Source of the DNA: Prochlorococcus sp. AG-388-F11
GTDB taxonomy: Bacteria; Cyanobacteriota; Cyanobacteriia; PCC-6307; Cyanobiaceae
Assembly (NCBI GenBank): GCA_003279845.1
Contig: QCGP01000004.1
Span: 62,001 to 126,000, forward strand
Length of the DNA: 64,000 nucleotides
Direction of reading: 5' to 3'
Position numbers and translations under genes: made by a program. The notes beneath the pieces were generated by a model. That model was not told where the DNA came from. It did no database searches and was given only the letters and a program-made list of their open reading frames with translations. This document shows, one piece after another, positions 47,457 through 57,682 of the stretch (positions are counted from its first letter, which is position 1; each line of letters opens with the position of its first letter).

Positions 47457-48821
47457 CTACAAAATTTTAATAGTCTCTCCATACAAATCATATTCATCAG
47501 CAAAACAAATATTTGCTTGAACAAATTTACCAATATAATTTTTCAAATCGTTATTAGTATTAATAGATAAAATAACATTTCCGTCAATTTCAGGCGCGAA
47601 ATTGTAGGACCGACCTATTAATTCGTTATTATCTGATATTTTTTCTACCAAAATCTTCATTTTTGAACCAACATATGACTGATTTTTATCTTTAGAGATA
47701 TTTTGTTGAACTGAAATAACGTTATCTTTTCGTGCCTCGGCGACCTCTAGGGATACTTGATTTGGCAAATCAAAAGCTGCAGTTCCTTCCTCAGGAGAAA
47801 AAATAAACACTCCCACATGATCAAATTTGTACCTATCCAAAAATTCGAGAAGATGTTCAAAATGTTCTTTTTTTTCTCCTGGGAAACCAACAATGAGACT
47901 AGTTCTTAATACAGCAGATGGAATTTCTTCTCTAATTTTCTCTAATATTGATTCATTCAAAGAAGCCTGCCAAGGTCTATTCATACTCTTCAACACATCT
48001 GGATGACTATGCTGAAGTGGCAAATCAAAATAAGGTACTATATTCTTTGAATCTTTGAAAGCTCTAATAACTTCATCAGTTAAACCTGTTGGATAAGCAT
48101 AATGTATCCTTATCCAAGGAATTGGAACTTTAGAAAGCTCATTCAAAAGTTTGGCTAATGATGGTTTTCCATAAATATCTTGACCATAATTAGTTGTTAT
48201 TTGACTAATTAATATGATTTCTTGAATACCCTGCTTCGCAAGACTTTTGGCTTCTGAAACTATAGATTCTATTGTTCTACTTCTTTGAGGACCTCTCAAC
48301 TTAGGGATAATACAAAAAGCGCAATTATAGTTGCAGCCTTCAGCAATACGAAGATAAGCAACAAATTTGTTTTTATCTCCAAAACGAGGTATTTCCTCAT
48401 CTGCAATAAATTCCGGTATTTTTGAAACTTCATTAACGATTTCCCCTTTTTCTACTCTGTCTAGAACCTTGGCTATTTTTTGATAATCTCCTGTTCCAAC
48501 CAAACCTTTTATTTCAGGGATTTCTTTTAGAAGTTCATCTTTAAAATGCTGAGCCATACAGCCTGCAACTATTACTTCCTTTCCTTGATTTGTATATTCT
48601 AGAATTTTTCTTATAGATTCTTCTCTAGCTGTTTCAATAAAACTGCAAGTATTTACAACAACAACATTTGCATCATTTATATTGCTGTCAACTTCATAAC
48701 CCTCTTTATCTAATAAGCCTTGCATATGTTCAGTATCAACAAGATTTTTCTCGCAACCAACATGACTGAATGCAATCTTAGATAATTTTTTTTCTTTTAC
48801 ATTGAGATTATTTTTTTTCAC
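47457..48821 (-). CDS. rimO: ribosomal protein S12 methylthiotransferase
   Basis: Radical-SAM enzyme that thiomethylates Asp of ribosomal protein S12. Three domains are visible: the N-terminal UPF0004 domain with Cys in [22 protein letters not shown] and VAGCMAQ, a radical SAM CxxxCxxC ([16 protein letters not shown], about residue 160) and a C-terminal TRAM domain. At 454 residues it is full length, and the S-H-V-G-C-E-K-N start distinguishes RimO from MiaB. Start GTG at 48821. Confidence 0.95.
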   Translation of the reverse strand: MKKNNLNVKEKKLSKIAFSHVGCEKNLVDTEHMQGLLDKEGYEVDSNINDANVVVVNTCSFIETAREESIRKILEYTNQGKEVIVAGCMAQHFKDELLKEIPEIKGLVGTGDYQKIAKVLDRVEKGEIVNEVSKIPEFIADEEIPRFGDKNKFVAYLRIAEGCNYNCAFCIIPKLRGPQRSRTIESIVSEAKSLAKQGIQEIILISQITTNYGQDIYGKPSLAKLLNELSKVPIPWIRIHYAYPTGLTDEVIRAFKDSKNIVPYFDLPLQHSHPDVLKSMNRPWQASLNESILEKIREEIPSAVLRTSLIVGFPGEKKEHFEHLLEFLDRYKFDHVGVFIFSPEEGTAAFDLPNQVSLEVAEARKDNVISVQQNISKDKNQSYVGSKMKILVEKISDNNELIGRSYNFAPEIDGNVILSINTNNDLKNYIGKFVQANICFADEYDLYGETIKIL

Positions 48822-48926
48822 AACTTAAAAAATAAGAATTAAAAGATTTAAACAGCATTTCGTATATAACTCTAATGCCAAGATAATATTAGGATAGATA
48901 ATGTAAATAACAAACTTTCATTTTGT

Positions 48927-49862
48927 ATGGCCCTTGAGACTTTAAAAAGAAAAAATAAAAAAGATTTGAAATGGCCAAAAATCATAATCGCAATTCTTAG
49001 CACTATAGGCATAGTTGACACAGGTTCGATTACTTTAAAAAACTGGGGATTATTTACTTCGCTTTCATGCCCAGGGATACAAAATGGTTGTGAAACAGTT
49101 TTAAATAGTCCTTGGGGTACTTTATTTGAAAATAATCAAGTTAATATACCTCTCTCATTAGCTGGATTTATAACGTATTTATCAATATTAGTTATCGCAA
49201 TAATACTTTCGCTTAATTTAATTTCCCCAAAAGAAAAACTAAATAAGTTTTTATGGTGGTTAGTATTTCTAATTTCTTGTGCTTCCTCTACATTTAGCTT
49301 TTTATTAATTAATATAATGTTTTTTAAGATTCAAGCATATTGTTTTTTTTGTATACTTTCAGCAATTTTATCGTTTTCTATCTTTATAATTTCTATGATT
49401 GGAGCAAAGTTTGAAAGTAGAGAACCTATGATTTTTAGAGGTTTCATAGTAGCCATTAGTGTCCTGCTGGGGGGGCTAATTTGGTCAACAAACGTTGACC
49501 CCTCTAATGCTATTAATGTTGAAAGCCCCACTGAAAATGTATCACCAGTAATTACCACTTCAAGTTCTCCCCAGAAGATAAAATTTGCAAAATTTTTAAG
49601 TAAAAACAATATTGTTATGTATAGTGCATACTGGTGCCCGCATTGCCACGATCAGAAACAATTATTTGGTAAGGAAGCAGTTAAGGAATTAAAAGTAATC
49701 GAATGTGCTAAGGATGGTAAAGATAATGAGTATAAGCTATGCCAAACGAAAGGAATAAGTGGATTTCCTTCTTGGGAAATAAATGGAGAAATTTTAAGTG
49801 GTACTCTCGACTTGAATGAATTAGCCATAAAAACAGGCTATCAAGGAGATTCTAATTTTTAA
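48927..49862 (+). CDS. VKOR-thioredoxin fusion protein
   Basis: A bacterial homologue of vitamin K epoxide reductase fused to a thioredoxin-like domain (311 residues). Four to five transmembrane helices hold loop cysteines Cys48 and Cys55 (SCPGIQNGC) and the active CxxC Cys139-Cys142 (YCFFC); the C-terminal Trx-like domain has Cys237-Cys240 (YWCPHC) on the lumenal or periplasmic side. The cyanobacterial enzyme makes disulfides in exported proteins and passes electrons to quinone; it is needed for photosystem assembly in Synechocystis. Overlaps nadB by 11 bases, tail to tail. Confidence 0.94.
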   Translation: MALETLKRKNKKDLKWPKIIIAILSTIGIVDTGSITLKNWGLFTSLSCPGIQNGCETVLNSPWGTLFENNQVNIPLSLAGFITYLSILVIAIILSLNLISPKEKLNKFLWWLVFLISCASSTFSFLLINIMFFKIQAYCFFCILSAILSFSIFIISMIGAKFESREPMIFRGFIVAISVLLGGLIWSTNVDPSNAINVESPTENVSPVITTSSSPQKIKFAKFLSKNNIVMYSAYWCPHCHDQKQLFGKEAVKELKVIECAKDGKDNEYKLCQTKGISGFPSWEINGEILSGTLDLNELAIKTGYQGDSNF

Positions 49863-51519
49863 TAAATCTTTTTTGAATTTTTTCATCTAACTGTTGTCTA
49901 GTATGGCATTCCCAATTTTTATCTTTATCTGGAAAATCATCTCTATAATGACCCCCTCTACTCTCTTCTCTAAATAGACAAGCTTTTAATAAAGTTATGG
50001 TGGTTATTTGTCTATTCTTTAAATCAAGTAAAATATTCAGTGCTCTCCTATTGCGCTCACTAAGTTTAATTTTTTGATGAAATTTTATTTTTTCAAGAGA
50101 ACTTAGTAAAGCATTTTTTTGTAATTGAGAAATATCATATTGGATATTATGTAAAAATTTACTCATATTTGCCTTGTTTCGAGATACACCTAGATTTGAC
50201 CAACATAGTTTTCTTAATTCATCAATTTTTTCAGAGATTTGAGAAATTTGATCTTCTTTTGGATCTTCAATATCGAATTTTTGCAATGATCTATCAAATT
50301 TTTCAAATTTAGAAGGGTCATTCAAAACAATTGAAGACATTTTTCTTGCAAAAACAAGGCATTCCATCAGCGAATTACTTGCCAATCTATTAGCACCATG
50401 TACACCTGTAGAAGCAACTTCTCCTACAGCATATAATCCTTTTTGTGTAGAAGAAGCATTTAAATCCGTTTTTACACCTCCCATCCAATAATGAGCTGCA
50501 GGAGCTACTGGAATAACCTCATTTAAAGGATTAACCCCATAATCCTGACATCGACTTATGATAGTGGGAAATCGCTCAACAATTTTTTCTGGATCAATAT
50601 ACCGAAGATCTAATCCAACATGATCTACATTATTATCATGCATATTTTTCATAATTGCTCTACTTACCTGATCTCTAGTAGCCAAATCACGATTTTTAAG
50701 ATTTTTAACTGGGCTTTCACCATTTTTATCAACTAAAATAGCGCCTTCTCCTCTAAGTGCCTCAGATATTAAAAAGCAAGGTGCACCATAAAATTTTAAA
50801 GCGGTTGGATGAAATTGAACAAACTCTAAATCCTCGATAGCAGCTCCAGCCTTCCATGCAAGAGCAATGCCTTCTCCAGAAGATTGAGCAGGATTTGTTG
50901 TATTAGTAAATAAATGGCCACCCCCACCTGTAGCTAAAACAACCGCTCTCGATTGAATCCAATATAAATTTGCTCCATCAAGAACCTGAACTCCTTTACA
51001 TTCTTCATTGTCAATCAAAAGTTCAGTTACTCTTACACCTCTACAGTGAAGAATATTTTTTTTATTTTCAATATGATCTTCTAGAACTTCAACTAATGCT
51101 CTTCCAGTACGATCTTTAACATGCAAAACTCTTCTTCGAGAATGGGCTGCTTCTAAAGTAGTAGCTAATTGATCAGAACTTTGGTCAAAAATCATCCCTA
51201 AATTCTGTAGCCTATTGACACAACCTGGGGCTTCTTTAACAAGCATTTCTACAGCTTGAAAATCGCATAGCCCATCACCTGCTTTTAAAGTATCCTCAGC
51301 GTGAAGATCGAATGAATCGTCTTGTCTAACTACAGATGCTATTCCTCCTTGAGCCCATCTACTAGAAGATATCTTGCTAGTATTCCTATTTAAAAGCAGC
51401 ACTTTTAAATTTGCAGGTAATTCAAGACATGTCATAAGTCCCGCAGCTCCTGCGCCTATGACGATAACATCCCAATTATTTAATGGAATTGGTTCTTGCG
51501 AAAATGGAGGCCTTAACAT
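49852..51519 (-). CDS. nadB: L-aspartate oxidase
   Basis: FAD enzyme that converts L-aspartate to iminoaspartate for quinolinate and NAD synthesis. The 555-residue protein has the FAD motif VIVIGAGAAGLMTCLEL, SRWAQGGIASV, the HxxxTGR-like active region with RGEGAILVD, and GLYAVGEVASTGVHGANRLASNSLME. Its ATG overlaps the stop of the DUF3120 gene by one base (TAATG). Confidence 0.94.
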   Translation of the reverse strand: MLRPPFSQEPIPLNNWDVIVIGAGAAGLMTCLELPANLKVLLLNRNTSKISSSRWAQGGIASVVRQDDSFDLHAEDTLKAGDGLCDFQAVEMLVKEAPGCVNRLQNLGMIFDQSSDQLATTLEAAHSRRRVLHVKDRTGRALVEVLEDHIENKKNILHCRGVRVTELLIDNEECKGVQVLDGANLYWIQSRAVVLATGGGGHLFTNTTNPAQSSGEGIALAWKAGAAIEDLEFVQFHPTALKFYGAPCFLISEALRGEGAILVDKNGESPVKNLKNRDLATRDQVSRAIMKNMHDNNVDHVGLDLRYIDPEKIVERFPTIISRCQDYGVNPLNEVIPVAPAAHYWMGGVKTDLNASSTQKGLYAVGEVASTGVHGANRLASNSLMECLVFARKMSSIVLNDPSKFEKFDRSLQKFDIEDPKEDQISQISEKIDELRKLCWSNLGVSRNKANMSKFLHNIQYDISQLQKNALLSSLEKIKFHQKIKLSERNRRALNILLDLKNRQITTITLLKACLFREESRGGHYRDDFPDKDKNWECHTRQQLDEKIQKRFIKN

Positions 51520-52286
51520 TAAACCAATCCACTAAAAGTTGGTTGCAGAATTGCTAAAACAATAAAAATGCCATCAACAATCAATGTCGTTTGAATAACA
51601 TAACTAGAAACTAAAAGTGCTTTACCATTCGTAGAGTTAATTGTGGCAGAATCAAAAATTTCTTTTGAGATAAACCACAGTATAAGTGCAACAAAAACAA
51701 TAATAGATAATGACTTTATTTGGATAAGATTCTCCGAGGTTTTTTGGAGAATTTGGGGTGCAGTTTCAGAATCTGCTGTAATAACCTGTCTCCATTGATC
51801 CATTATTCCAATTAAAAATATTGTAATGTCAGTAACTGCAGTTCCAAATAAAGAAGAGATATAAAAGCTTGAACCTATTTTCCAATTAGTACCGAGTCCA
51901 ATTAATGCTAATGGAAGAACAACAGCTTCAACAGGTATATGTAGGATAGGAAATGGGCTTAACCATCCCCAGAACAAACATCCACCAAGCCAACTGCCTG
52001 ATACACCAAGTAATAATGAACTAACAATAAACCACTTATTTGATCCTTTCTGATTTAAAACAAATGCCCCAAAGAGAATAACAAAAGTAAAACAAAGAGC
52101 ACTTATTGGTTCTAATCTAACCCAAGGGGCTTGAACAAAAATAGGTAAAATTACAAAAAAAGAGGACCATAATCTTAATGACAATGGATTTGATAAAAAG
52201 CTATTTTCGTATAAATCAATTGGCTTGTGCAATTCATAGTTCAATTTATCTTTCACTTCTAAATTTTTTGTAATTAATTCTTTCAA
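51519..52286 (-). CDS. DUF3120-type polytopic membrane protein
   Basis: A 255-residue protein with about seven transmembrane helices. The segment LGGCLFWGWLSPFPILHIPVEAVVLPLALIGL is a recognisable feature of the DUF3120 family, present across cyanobacteria; function unknown. Start TTG at 52286. Located upstream of nadB on the same strand, with which it shares a base, so translation is likely coupled. Confidence 0.76.
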   Translation of the reverse strand: MKELITKNLEVKDKLNYELHKPIDLYENSFLSNPLSLRLWSSFFVILPIFVQAPWVRLEPISALCFTFVILFGAFVLNQKGSNKWFIVSSLLLGVSGSWLGGCLFWGWLSPFPILHIPVEAVVLPLALIGLGTNWKIGSSFYISSLFGTAVTDITIFLIGIMDQWRQVITADSETAPQILQKTSENLIQIKSLSIIVFVALILWFISKEIFDSATINSTNGKALLVSSYVIQTTLIVDGIFIVLAILQPTFSGLV

Positions 52287-52473
52287 TGAATGAAGTTTTC
52301 TGAGTTATTTTAATTAATTTAAATCGTGTTTTTAAAAACTGCGAATGACATATTTTAATAAATTAAAGGCCCTTAATTTCAAACATCTATTTAGTATTTT
52401 AAAAGTATTTAATACACTTTGAGTCAAATATAAGTTTAGAATAAATATAAATAAGAGTATTTTGCATTGAATT

Positions 52474-53853
52474 GTGTGGAAAGAAATTAATTACAAAGAA
52501 GATGCCAATGACCTTTTGGTTCCAAATATTACACAAAAAATAAATCCTGCAGAAATTGAAAGTATTGAAGCCAATTCCATTGCTCAAGAAATAGGATTTG
52601 AATCAGGTGATTCAATTATTAGTATAAATGGGAAAAAACCAAGAGATTTAATTGATTATCAGATTCTTATTAGTGAAGAAATTTTAGACATAACAGTTTT
52701 AGATAAAAATCATGAAATTCACAATATAAGTATTGAAAAAGATCAAGACGTTAATTTAGGTATTAATTTTAAAGATGCATTATTTGATTCAATCAAGCAA
52801 TGCAATAATAGATGTCCATTTTGTTTTATTGATCAACAGCCAAGCGGTAAAAGAAAAAGTCTTTATGTAAAAGATGATGATTATAGATTAAGTTTCTTAT
52901 ACGGCTCTTATCTAACTCTCACGAATTTAACAAAAGAAGACTGGGAAAGGATTGCTAAGCAAAGACTATCACCACTCTTTATTTCAGTTCATGCTACTGA
53001 TCCTGCTACACGAGAAAAATTATTAAAAAATAAAAAAGCAGGTGTGATCCTTGATCAAATTTACTGGTTTGAAAAAAACTCTATACAAATACATGCTCAA
53101 ATTGTTGTTTGTCCAGATATAAATGATGGGGATATTCTTGAGAAATCAATTTTGGAACTTGCTGAATTCTATAAAAAAACCTCTCAGACAGTACTTTCAG
53201 TTGCAATAGTTCCTGTAGGACTTACAAAATTTAGACCTGAAAATGATGGATTGAAATCTATAAGTCCAGAATACGCAATAAAAACGATTAAACAGGTAGA
53301 GAGAATTCAAGCGTCTCTACAAATTACTCATGGGACTCGTTTTTGTTGGCTAGCAGACGAATGGTATCTAATAGCTGGTTTAAAGTTACCTAGTTATAAA
53401 ACCTACGAAAATATGCCACAAGAATCTAATGGTGTAGGATCAATTAGAACCTTTCTAAAGAAATTAAGTGAGAAGTCTAAGAACCTGCCAAAAAAAATAA
53501 AACAGCCAAAAGAAGTCAGTTGGATTGTTGGTAAATTAGTATATGAAGCCCTAATTCCTATAGTTAAAAAATTAAACTTAATCGATGGATTAACAATTAA
53601 TTTATATGGTTTACCAAGTGTTTATTGGGGTCAAGATCAAGTTGTTACAGGTCTTCTTACTGGAGAAGATCTAATTTACGGGCTTAAAAATAAGGAACTA
53701 GGAGAAGCTGTTTACATACCATCTATCATGTTAAAACTTAATACTGATTTATTTTTAGATGATAAAAACATAAAAGAAGTTGAAAATCAATTAAACACCA
53801 AAATTCACGTTCTTGATGATTCAAATGATATTATTAATACTCTGATTGGATAA
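52474..53853 (+). CDS. PDZ/radical-SAM protein (DUF512 / TIGR03279 type)
   Basis: A 459-residue cyanobacterial-type protein. A PDZ-like domain (about 19-80; SIEANSIAQEIGFESGDSIISINGKKPRD) is followed by a radical-SAM-like core with Cys cluster CNNRCPFCFIDQ (about 109-120) and the DUF512 region (AIVPVGLTKFRPEN and HGTRFCWLADEWYLIAGL). Described as an FeS oxidoreductase family of unknown function. The start is GTG at 52474; no in-frame ATG lies in the first stretch of conserved sequence. Confidence 0.84.
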   Translation: MWKEINYKEDANDLLVPNITQKINPAEIESIEANSIAQEIGFESGDSIISINGKKPRDLIDYQILISEEILDITVLDKNHEIHNISIEKDQDVNLGINFKDALFDSIKQCNNRCPFCFIDQQPSGKRKSLYVKDDDYRLSFLYGSYLTLTNLTKEDWERIAKQRLSPLFISVHATDPATREKLLKNKKAGVILDQIYWFEKNSIQIHAQIVVCPDINDGDILEKSILELAEFYKKTSQTVLSVAIVPVGLTKFRPENDGLKSISPEYAIKTIKQVERIQASLQITHGTRFCWLADEWYLIAGLKLPSYKTYENMPQESNGVGSIRTFLKKLSEKSKNLPKKIKQPKEVSWIVGKLVYEALIPIVKKLNLIDGLTINLYGLPSVYWGQDQVVTGLLTGEDLIYGLKNKELGEAVYIPSIMLKLNTDLFLDDKNIKEVENQLNTKIHVLDDSNDIINTLIG

Positions 53854-53878
53854 TCGAATATCTTCGATAATATAAAAA

Positions 53879-55312
53879 ATGTTTAGAAGAGTAATAAACC
53901 CTATCTTATTCTTGCCCCTAGCACTAAGTATCAACTCTATTAATGTACTATCGAGCGAGACAAAAAATAATATTGATAATGTTTTAGAAGAAAAATCAAA
54001 TATTCCTTTTATTGATTACCAAGAAATCGAAAAATTTGTCTTAAATAATCAAGAATTAAAATCATTACAAAATTTAGTAACCTCTGCAAGCTTTAATCTT
54101 TCCAGTAAAATTGCTAAAAGATACCCATCCTTAGATTTTCAAGCTAACGGATTGCCACAATATACCTCAGGTAAAAATTATATTAGCAATTCACAGACTT
54201 TAAAAACGTCACAATTGACTAATAATCCTTCTCTGATAATTAAATGGGATTTAATAAAACCTCTTAGAGGATCAGAAATTAAAGTTGCCAAAGAAAATCT
54301 TAAAATTGTAAAAAATAATTATGAAATTAAGAAAAAAGATTTAATTCAAGAAGCGAGAATGAGGTATCACAAATACCAAAAGTCAAATCAGGATATAGAA
54401 AATAAAAAATTTACACTCGATTTATCAATTACAAGTTTGAATAATGCTAAAGCAAAGTTAGAGGCAGGAATTGGCACAAAATTTGAAGTTCTTGAAGCAG
54501 AAGCTCAATTATCTCGTGATAAACAATCTCTTAATGAGAAAAAAATTGAACATGAAATTAACAAAATTTCTTTAAAAGAGATTCTTAACATAAATGGAAA
54601 TTTTACTATTAATCAAAAGCAAAATTTAATAGGTTTCTGGAATCATAGATTAAATAAAAATATTAATATAGGTTTAGATCAAAATCTTTCTTTAAAAAAC
54701 ATTCTTCTTCAAGAATCTATTAAAAAGAGCCAAGCTAATAGTTTTTTATCTCAAAATAAACCAAATATTTATATCAGCAATACATTTTCTGGTACGTTTT
54801 CCAAGGGTGAATCTCTAAAAACTGATATTGATCATAAAAAAACTCAATCTAACTATACAAATACAATTAGCCTAAATTTTGCGTGGAATATTTTTAGTGG
54901 CGGACAGAATAAAAATTCTTATAAATCAAAATTAGCTGATGCTGAAGCTGAAAAATATGCTTTTAAAAACCTACAAAATATTTTAAGAACAAAAATTAGT
55001 AAAGCCTATTTAAACCTAAAATTAAACGAACAGAAAATAATTTCATCTCTTAAAGAAATTGAATCTAGTAAAGAGTCCGTAAGGCTTACCAGACTTAGAT
55101 ATGAAGTCGGTATTTCAACCCTGAAGGATGTTCTTGTAAGACAAAGTGAATTAAGTAATGCAAAATCAAAACATATTAATGCTCTTTATAGTTACAACCT
55201 TAATTTAGATGAACTAGAGAGATTAACTTTTCTTGATAAAAGTAAAAATTGCAATGATAACAATAATAATAGAACTAACGATAAAGATTCTATTTGCAAT
55301 CTCCCGAGATGA
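53879..55312 (+). CDS. TolC-like outer membrane efflux protein
   Basis: A 477-residue outer membrane channel protein. A signal peptide (MFRRVINPILFLPLALSINSI) leads to two OEP repeats of long coiled-coil helices (QEARMRYHKYQKSNQDIENK, LEAGIGTKFEVLEAEAQLSR; and KAYLNLKLNEQKIISSLKEI, YEVGISTLKDVLVRQSELS). These helix hairpins build the periplasmic tunnel. Partners for type I secretion or RND efflux are not nearby. The GxGTxxEVLEA repeats are classical TolC. Overlaps the downstream gene by four bases (ATGA). Confidence 0.9.
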   Translation: MFRRVINPILFLPLALSINSINVLSSETKNNIDNVLEEKSNIPFIDYQEIEKFVLNNQELKSLQNLVTSASFNLSSKIAKRYPSLDFQANGLPQYTSGKNYISNSQTLKTSQLTNNPSLIIKWDLIKPLRGSEIKVAKENLKIVKNNYEIKKKDLIQEARMRYHKYQKSNQDIENKKFTLDLSITSLNNAKAKLEAGIGTKFEVLEAEAQLSRDKQSLNEKKIEHEINKISLKEILNINGNFTINQKQNLIGFWNHRLNKNINIGLDQNLSLKNILLQESIKKSQANSFLSQNKPNIYISNTFSGTFSKGESLKTDIDHKKTQSNYTNTISLNFAWNIFSGGQNKNSYKSKLADAEAEKYAFKNLQNILRTKISKAYLNLKLNEQKIISSLKEIESSKESVRLTRLRYEVGISTLKDVLVRQSELSNAKSKHINALYSYNLNLDELERLTFLDKSKNCNDNNNNRTNDKDSICNLPR

Positions 55313-56109
55313 ATCAACCAAATTTAACTAATAAGCAACTAAGTAAATTAGATTCTTTATTTGAACTAGTTAGTCAACGTCAAATAAAAGATTTTGGAAA
55401 TATTAGTGCTAGCAATAAAGAAGACGGATCTTTAATAACAAGTTGTGACTTATGGAGCGATAAAACTATCGTAGATGGTCTAGCATCGATTGCACCAGAC
55501 GAGGGGGTATTAAGTGAAGAAGGAGGCAAGTCCATTCCTACCACAAAAGCATATTGGGTAGTAGATCCACTTGATGGGACAACAAATTTTGCTGCGGGCA
55601 TTCCATATTGGTCTATATCAGTAGCAAGATTCGTGGATGGCAGACCTGAATCTTCTTTTTTAATAATCCCAACATTAAAAAAAAAGTTTGTATCAATTAA
55701 AGGTAAAGGTGTTTGGTTAAATAATCAAAAGATAGATCCCAAACAAAATAATCACCAAAGCGAATGTATATCTTTATGTAGTAGATCTATCAAAATTTTA
55801 CAAAAAAAACCAAACTCAGTTTTTCCAGGCAAAATTAGACTTTTAGGCGTATCTAGTTTAAACCTAACTAGTGTAGCTATGGGACAAACTTTCGGGGCAA
55901 TAGAATCAACTCCCAAAATATGGGATATTGCAGCGGCATGGCTGCTTTTAGAGGAACTAAATTGTTCTATAGAGTGGTTAGAAACAGATCCCTTGAATCT
56001 AGTTTCAGGCCAAAACTTGAGTGATGTTAATTTTCCGTTGATTGCTTGCAGATCAATCGAAAAAATTAAAATCTTAAAGCCATGGGGTAATTTATTATTG
56101 GAAGAATAG
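55309..56109 (+). CDS. inositol monophosphatase family phosphatase
   Basis: Mg-dependent phosphatase of the IMPase/FBPase/CysQ superfamily. The two signatures are present: DPLDGTTNFAAGIPYW (about residues 85-100) and WDIAAAWLLLEE (about 205-216). SEEGG upstream supplies metal ligands. Substrate may be inositol phosphate or histidinol phosphate or 3'-phosphoadenosine phosphate; unresolved. The ATG at 55309 overlaps the TolC-like stop (ATGA); a TTG five codons earlier is an alternative. Confidence 0.88.
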   Translation: MNQPNLTNKQLSKLDSLFELVSQRQIKDFGNISASNKEDGSLITSCDLWSDKTIVDGLASIAPDEGVLSEEGGKSIPTTKAYWVVDPLDGTTNFAAGIPYWSISVARFVDGRPESSFLIIPTLKKKFVSIKGKGVWLNNQKIDPKQNNHQSECISLCSRSIKILQKKPNSVFPGKIRLLGVSSLNLTSVAMGQTFGAIESTPKIWDIAAAWLLLEELNCSIEWLETDPLNLVSGQNLSDVNFPLIACRSIEKIKILKPWGNLLLEE

Positions 56110-56185
56110 TTGCATCATAAATAAATAATTGCTTGAAAAATTCCTCAATTAGTTACAATATCAATTAAATACATGTGATAAATAT

Positions 56186-57124
56186 TTGAAGAAAGTTAAT
56201 ATGAACCGCAGTTTAAGATGGATACTGAAAAGTTTGTGGGGAGCTTGTGAGAGATGGACCAAATCTGATTGTATTGATTTAAGTGCAGCATTTGCTTACT
56301 ACACACTACAATCCTTTTTTCCTATTCTTCTAATTTCTCTTTCAATAGCATCATGGTTTCTAGGAAAACAAGAGGGATTAGATCAAGAAATAATTTCTAT
56401 AGCTGCTCAAATCTTACCTCCTTCAGTCGTTGAATTGGTAGAAACAACATTATTTAAATTAATTGATCAAGGTTTTGGAGCAGGTATTCTAGGGGCTATG
56501 TTTTTGCTCTTTACAGCGGGTAATGCATATTTATCTCTCCAAAGAGGCTCAGATAGACTATGGGAGGATGAACTTCCCTCTAAAAAAGTAAATGCAGCTT
56601 GGAGAGAACAAGCCTCGAGATTTCTTCGCAATAGAGTTGAAGCTTTTTTAATAGTATTCTTTATAGGTTTCTTGATGGTATTAGATCAGATTAGTGCAAA
56701 TCTTAGAATGATACCAAGTAATGTTTTAGAAAACCTATCAAAATCTAATAATTTAATCTCTAATTTATTTCTTAAATTACCTCTTTTACAAGTTGGCCAA
56801 TTTGCAATACCACTAATTGGCTTTTCTCTTATGGCTCTTTTATTACAAGCCCTCTTACCTAGTAGAAAAGTTCCACTAACACCACTTTTACCTGGATCTA
56901 TCTTAATTGGAATTGGCCTAACCACTTTAAACCTGGCAGTAAGTAAAAGTATTCTTTCTCTTGGGGTGAGATTTCAAGCATATGGTTTTATTGGAGGTTT
57001 TCTTGTACTTACTTTGTGGGTCTGGCTTTTAGGCGTGATCTTATATTTTGGACAGTGTTGGAGTGTTGTTATTGCTAATATGACCCTAGTAAATAATAGA
57101 AGAATGCGACCTAATGAGAACTAA
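56186..57124 (+). CDS. YihY/BrkB family integral membrane protein
   Basis: A 312-residue protein with six or seven transmembrane helices. The N-terminal DCIDLSAAFAYYTLQSFFPILLISLSIASW and the central DRLWEDELPSKK region are characteristic of the YihY/BrkB (formerly RNase BN) family, whose transport role is unclear. The start is TTG at 56186; an ATG five codons downstream (56201) is possible. The next gene overlaps by 11 bases or begins just after, depending on its start. Confidence 0.87.
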   Translation: MKKVNMNRSLRWILKSLWGACERWTKSDCIDLSAAFAYYTLQSFFPILLISLSIASWFLGKQEGLDQEIISIAAQILPPSVVELVETTLFKLIDQGFGAGILGAMFLLFTAGNAYLSLQRGSDRLWEDELPSKKVNAAWREQASRFLRNRVEAFLIVFFIGFLMVLDQISANLRMIPSNVLENLSKSNNLISNLFLKLPLLQVGQFAIPLIGFSLMALLLQALLPSRKVPLTPLLPGSILIGIGLTTLNLAVSKSILSLGVRFQAYGFIGGFLVLTLWVWLLGVILYFGQCWSVVIANMTLVNNRRMRPNEN

Positions 57125-57464
57125 TATGAATGATTTTCTTAAAGTTAATAAAACATTACTCACTTATTCCTTATTTACACTAATTGTTATAGCTATTTTT
57201 GGTTTCAATTTTTTTATAAACTTTCTTGGAAACATTCTTCTTCTTTTATTTTTAATTCCTCTTTTGTTATTTTTAATTATATTAATTGGTTTTAATTCTT
57301 ATAAATCAAAAATAAACAGATGCGATAATTGTGGCACAGTAACTTTAGGTTTTACTGAAAATTGTATGAATTGTGGTGCAGAATTAAAAGGATTAAATAA
57401 TAATCAAATAAATAAAAAACCTAGTGAAAGTACTATTGAAGTAAAGGCAGAAGAAATTAAGTAA
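57114..57464 (+). CDS. small membrane protein with C-terminal zinc ribbon
   Basis: A 116-residue protein with two transmembrane helices (about 15-60) and a soluble tail with a zinc ribbon CDNCGTVTLGFTENCMNCG (two CxxC knuckles), then a polar Asn/Lys/Glu tail. A membrane-anchored zinc ribbon may sense or bind another protein; function unknown. ATG at 57126 (MNDFLKVN) is an alternative that avoids overlapping the YihY gene. Precedes hli convergently. Confidence 0.74.
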   Translation: MRTNMNDFLKVNKTLLTYSLFTLIVIAIFGFNFFINFLGNILLLLFLIPLLLFLIILIGFNSYKSKINRCDNCGTVTLGFTENCMNCGAELKGLNNNQINKKPSESTIEVKAEEIK

Positions 57465-57468
57465 AAAT

Positions 57469-57615
57469 TTAACCTATTCCAATTTGTCTAAGGATACTTT
57501 GTCCGGTAATTAATTCAGTACCCAAACCAATCAAAATTCCCATCATAGCCATACGTCCATTCCAGGTTTCGGCAAAATTGACAAACCCAAATCTAGCGTC
57601 ATTGTCATTATTCAT
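57469..57615 (-). CDS. hli: high-light-inducible protein (Hli)
   Basis: A 48-residue single-helix Hli/SCP (one-helix member of the chlorophyll a/b-binding family). The core RFGFVNFAETWNGRMAMMG with the ExxNxRxAM chlorophyll-binding motif is clear, then GLGTELITGQSIL. Hli proteins protect assembly of photosystem II and carotenoid or chlorophyll binding under high light; in Prochlorococcus there are many copies. The gene is too short for a normal ORF track. The neighbours are two conserved unknown genes; it may be regulated through RpaB/HLR1, but I see no convincing HLR1 here. Confidence 0.94.
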   Translation of the reverse strand: MNNDNDARFGFVNFAETWNGRMAMMGILIGLGTELITGQSILRQIGIG

Positions 57616-57682
57616 AATTAAATATATTGAACACAATATTATTTTAACGTTTTGGGGAAGAATTCATGAAATAGTAAATGAT

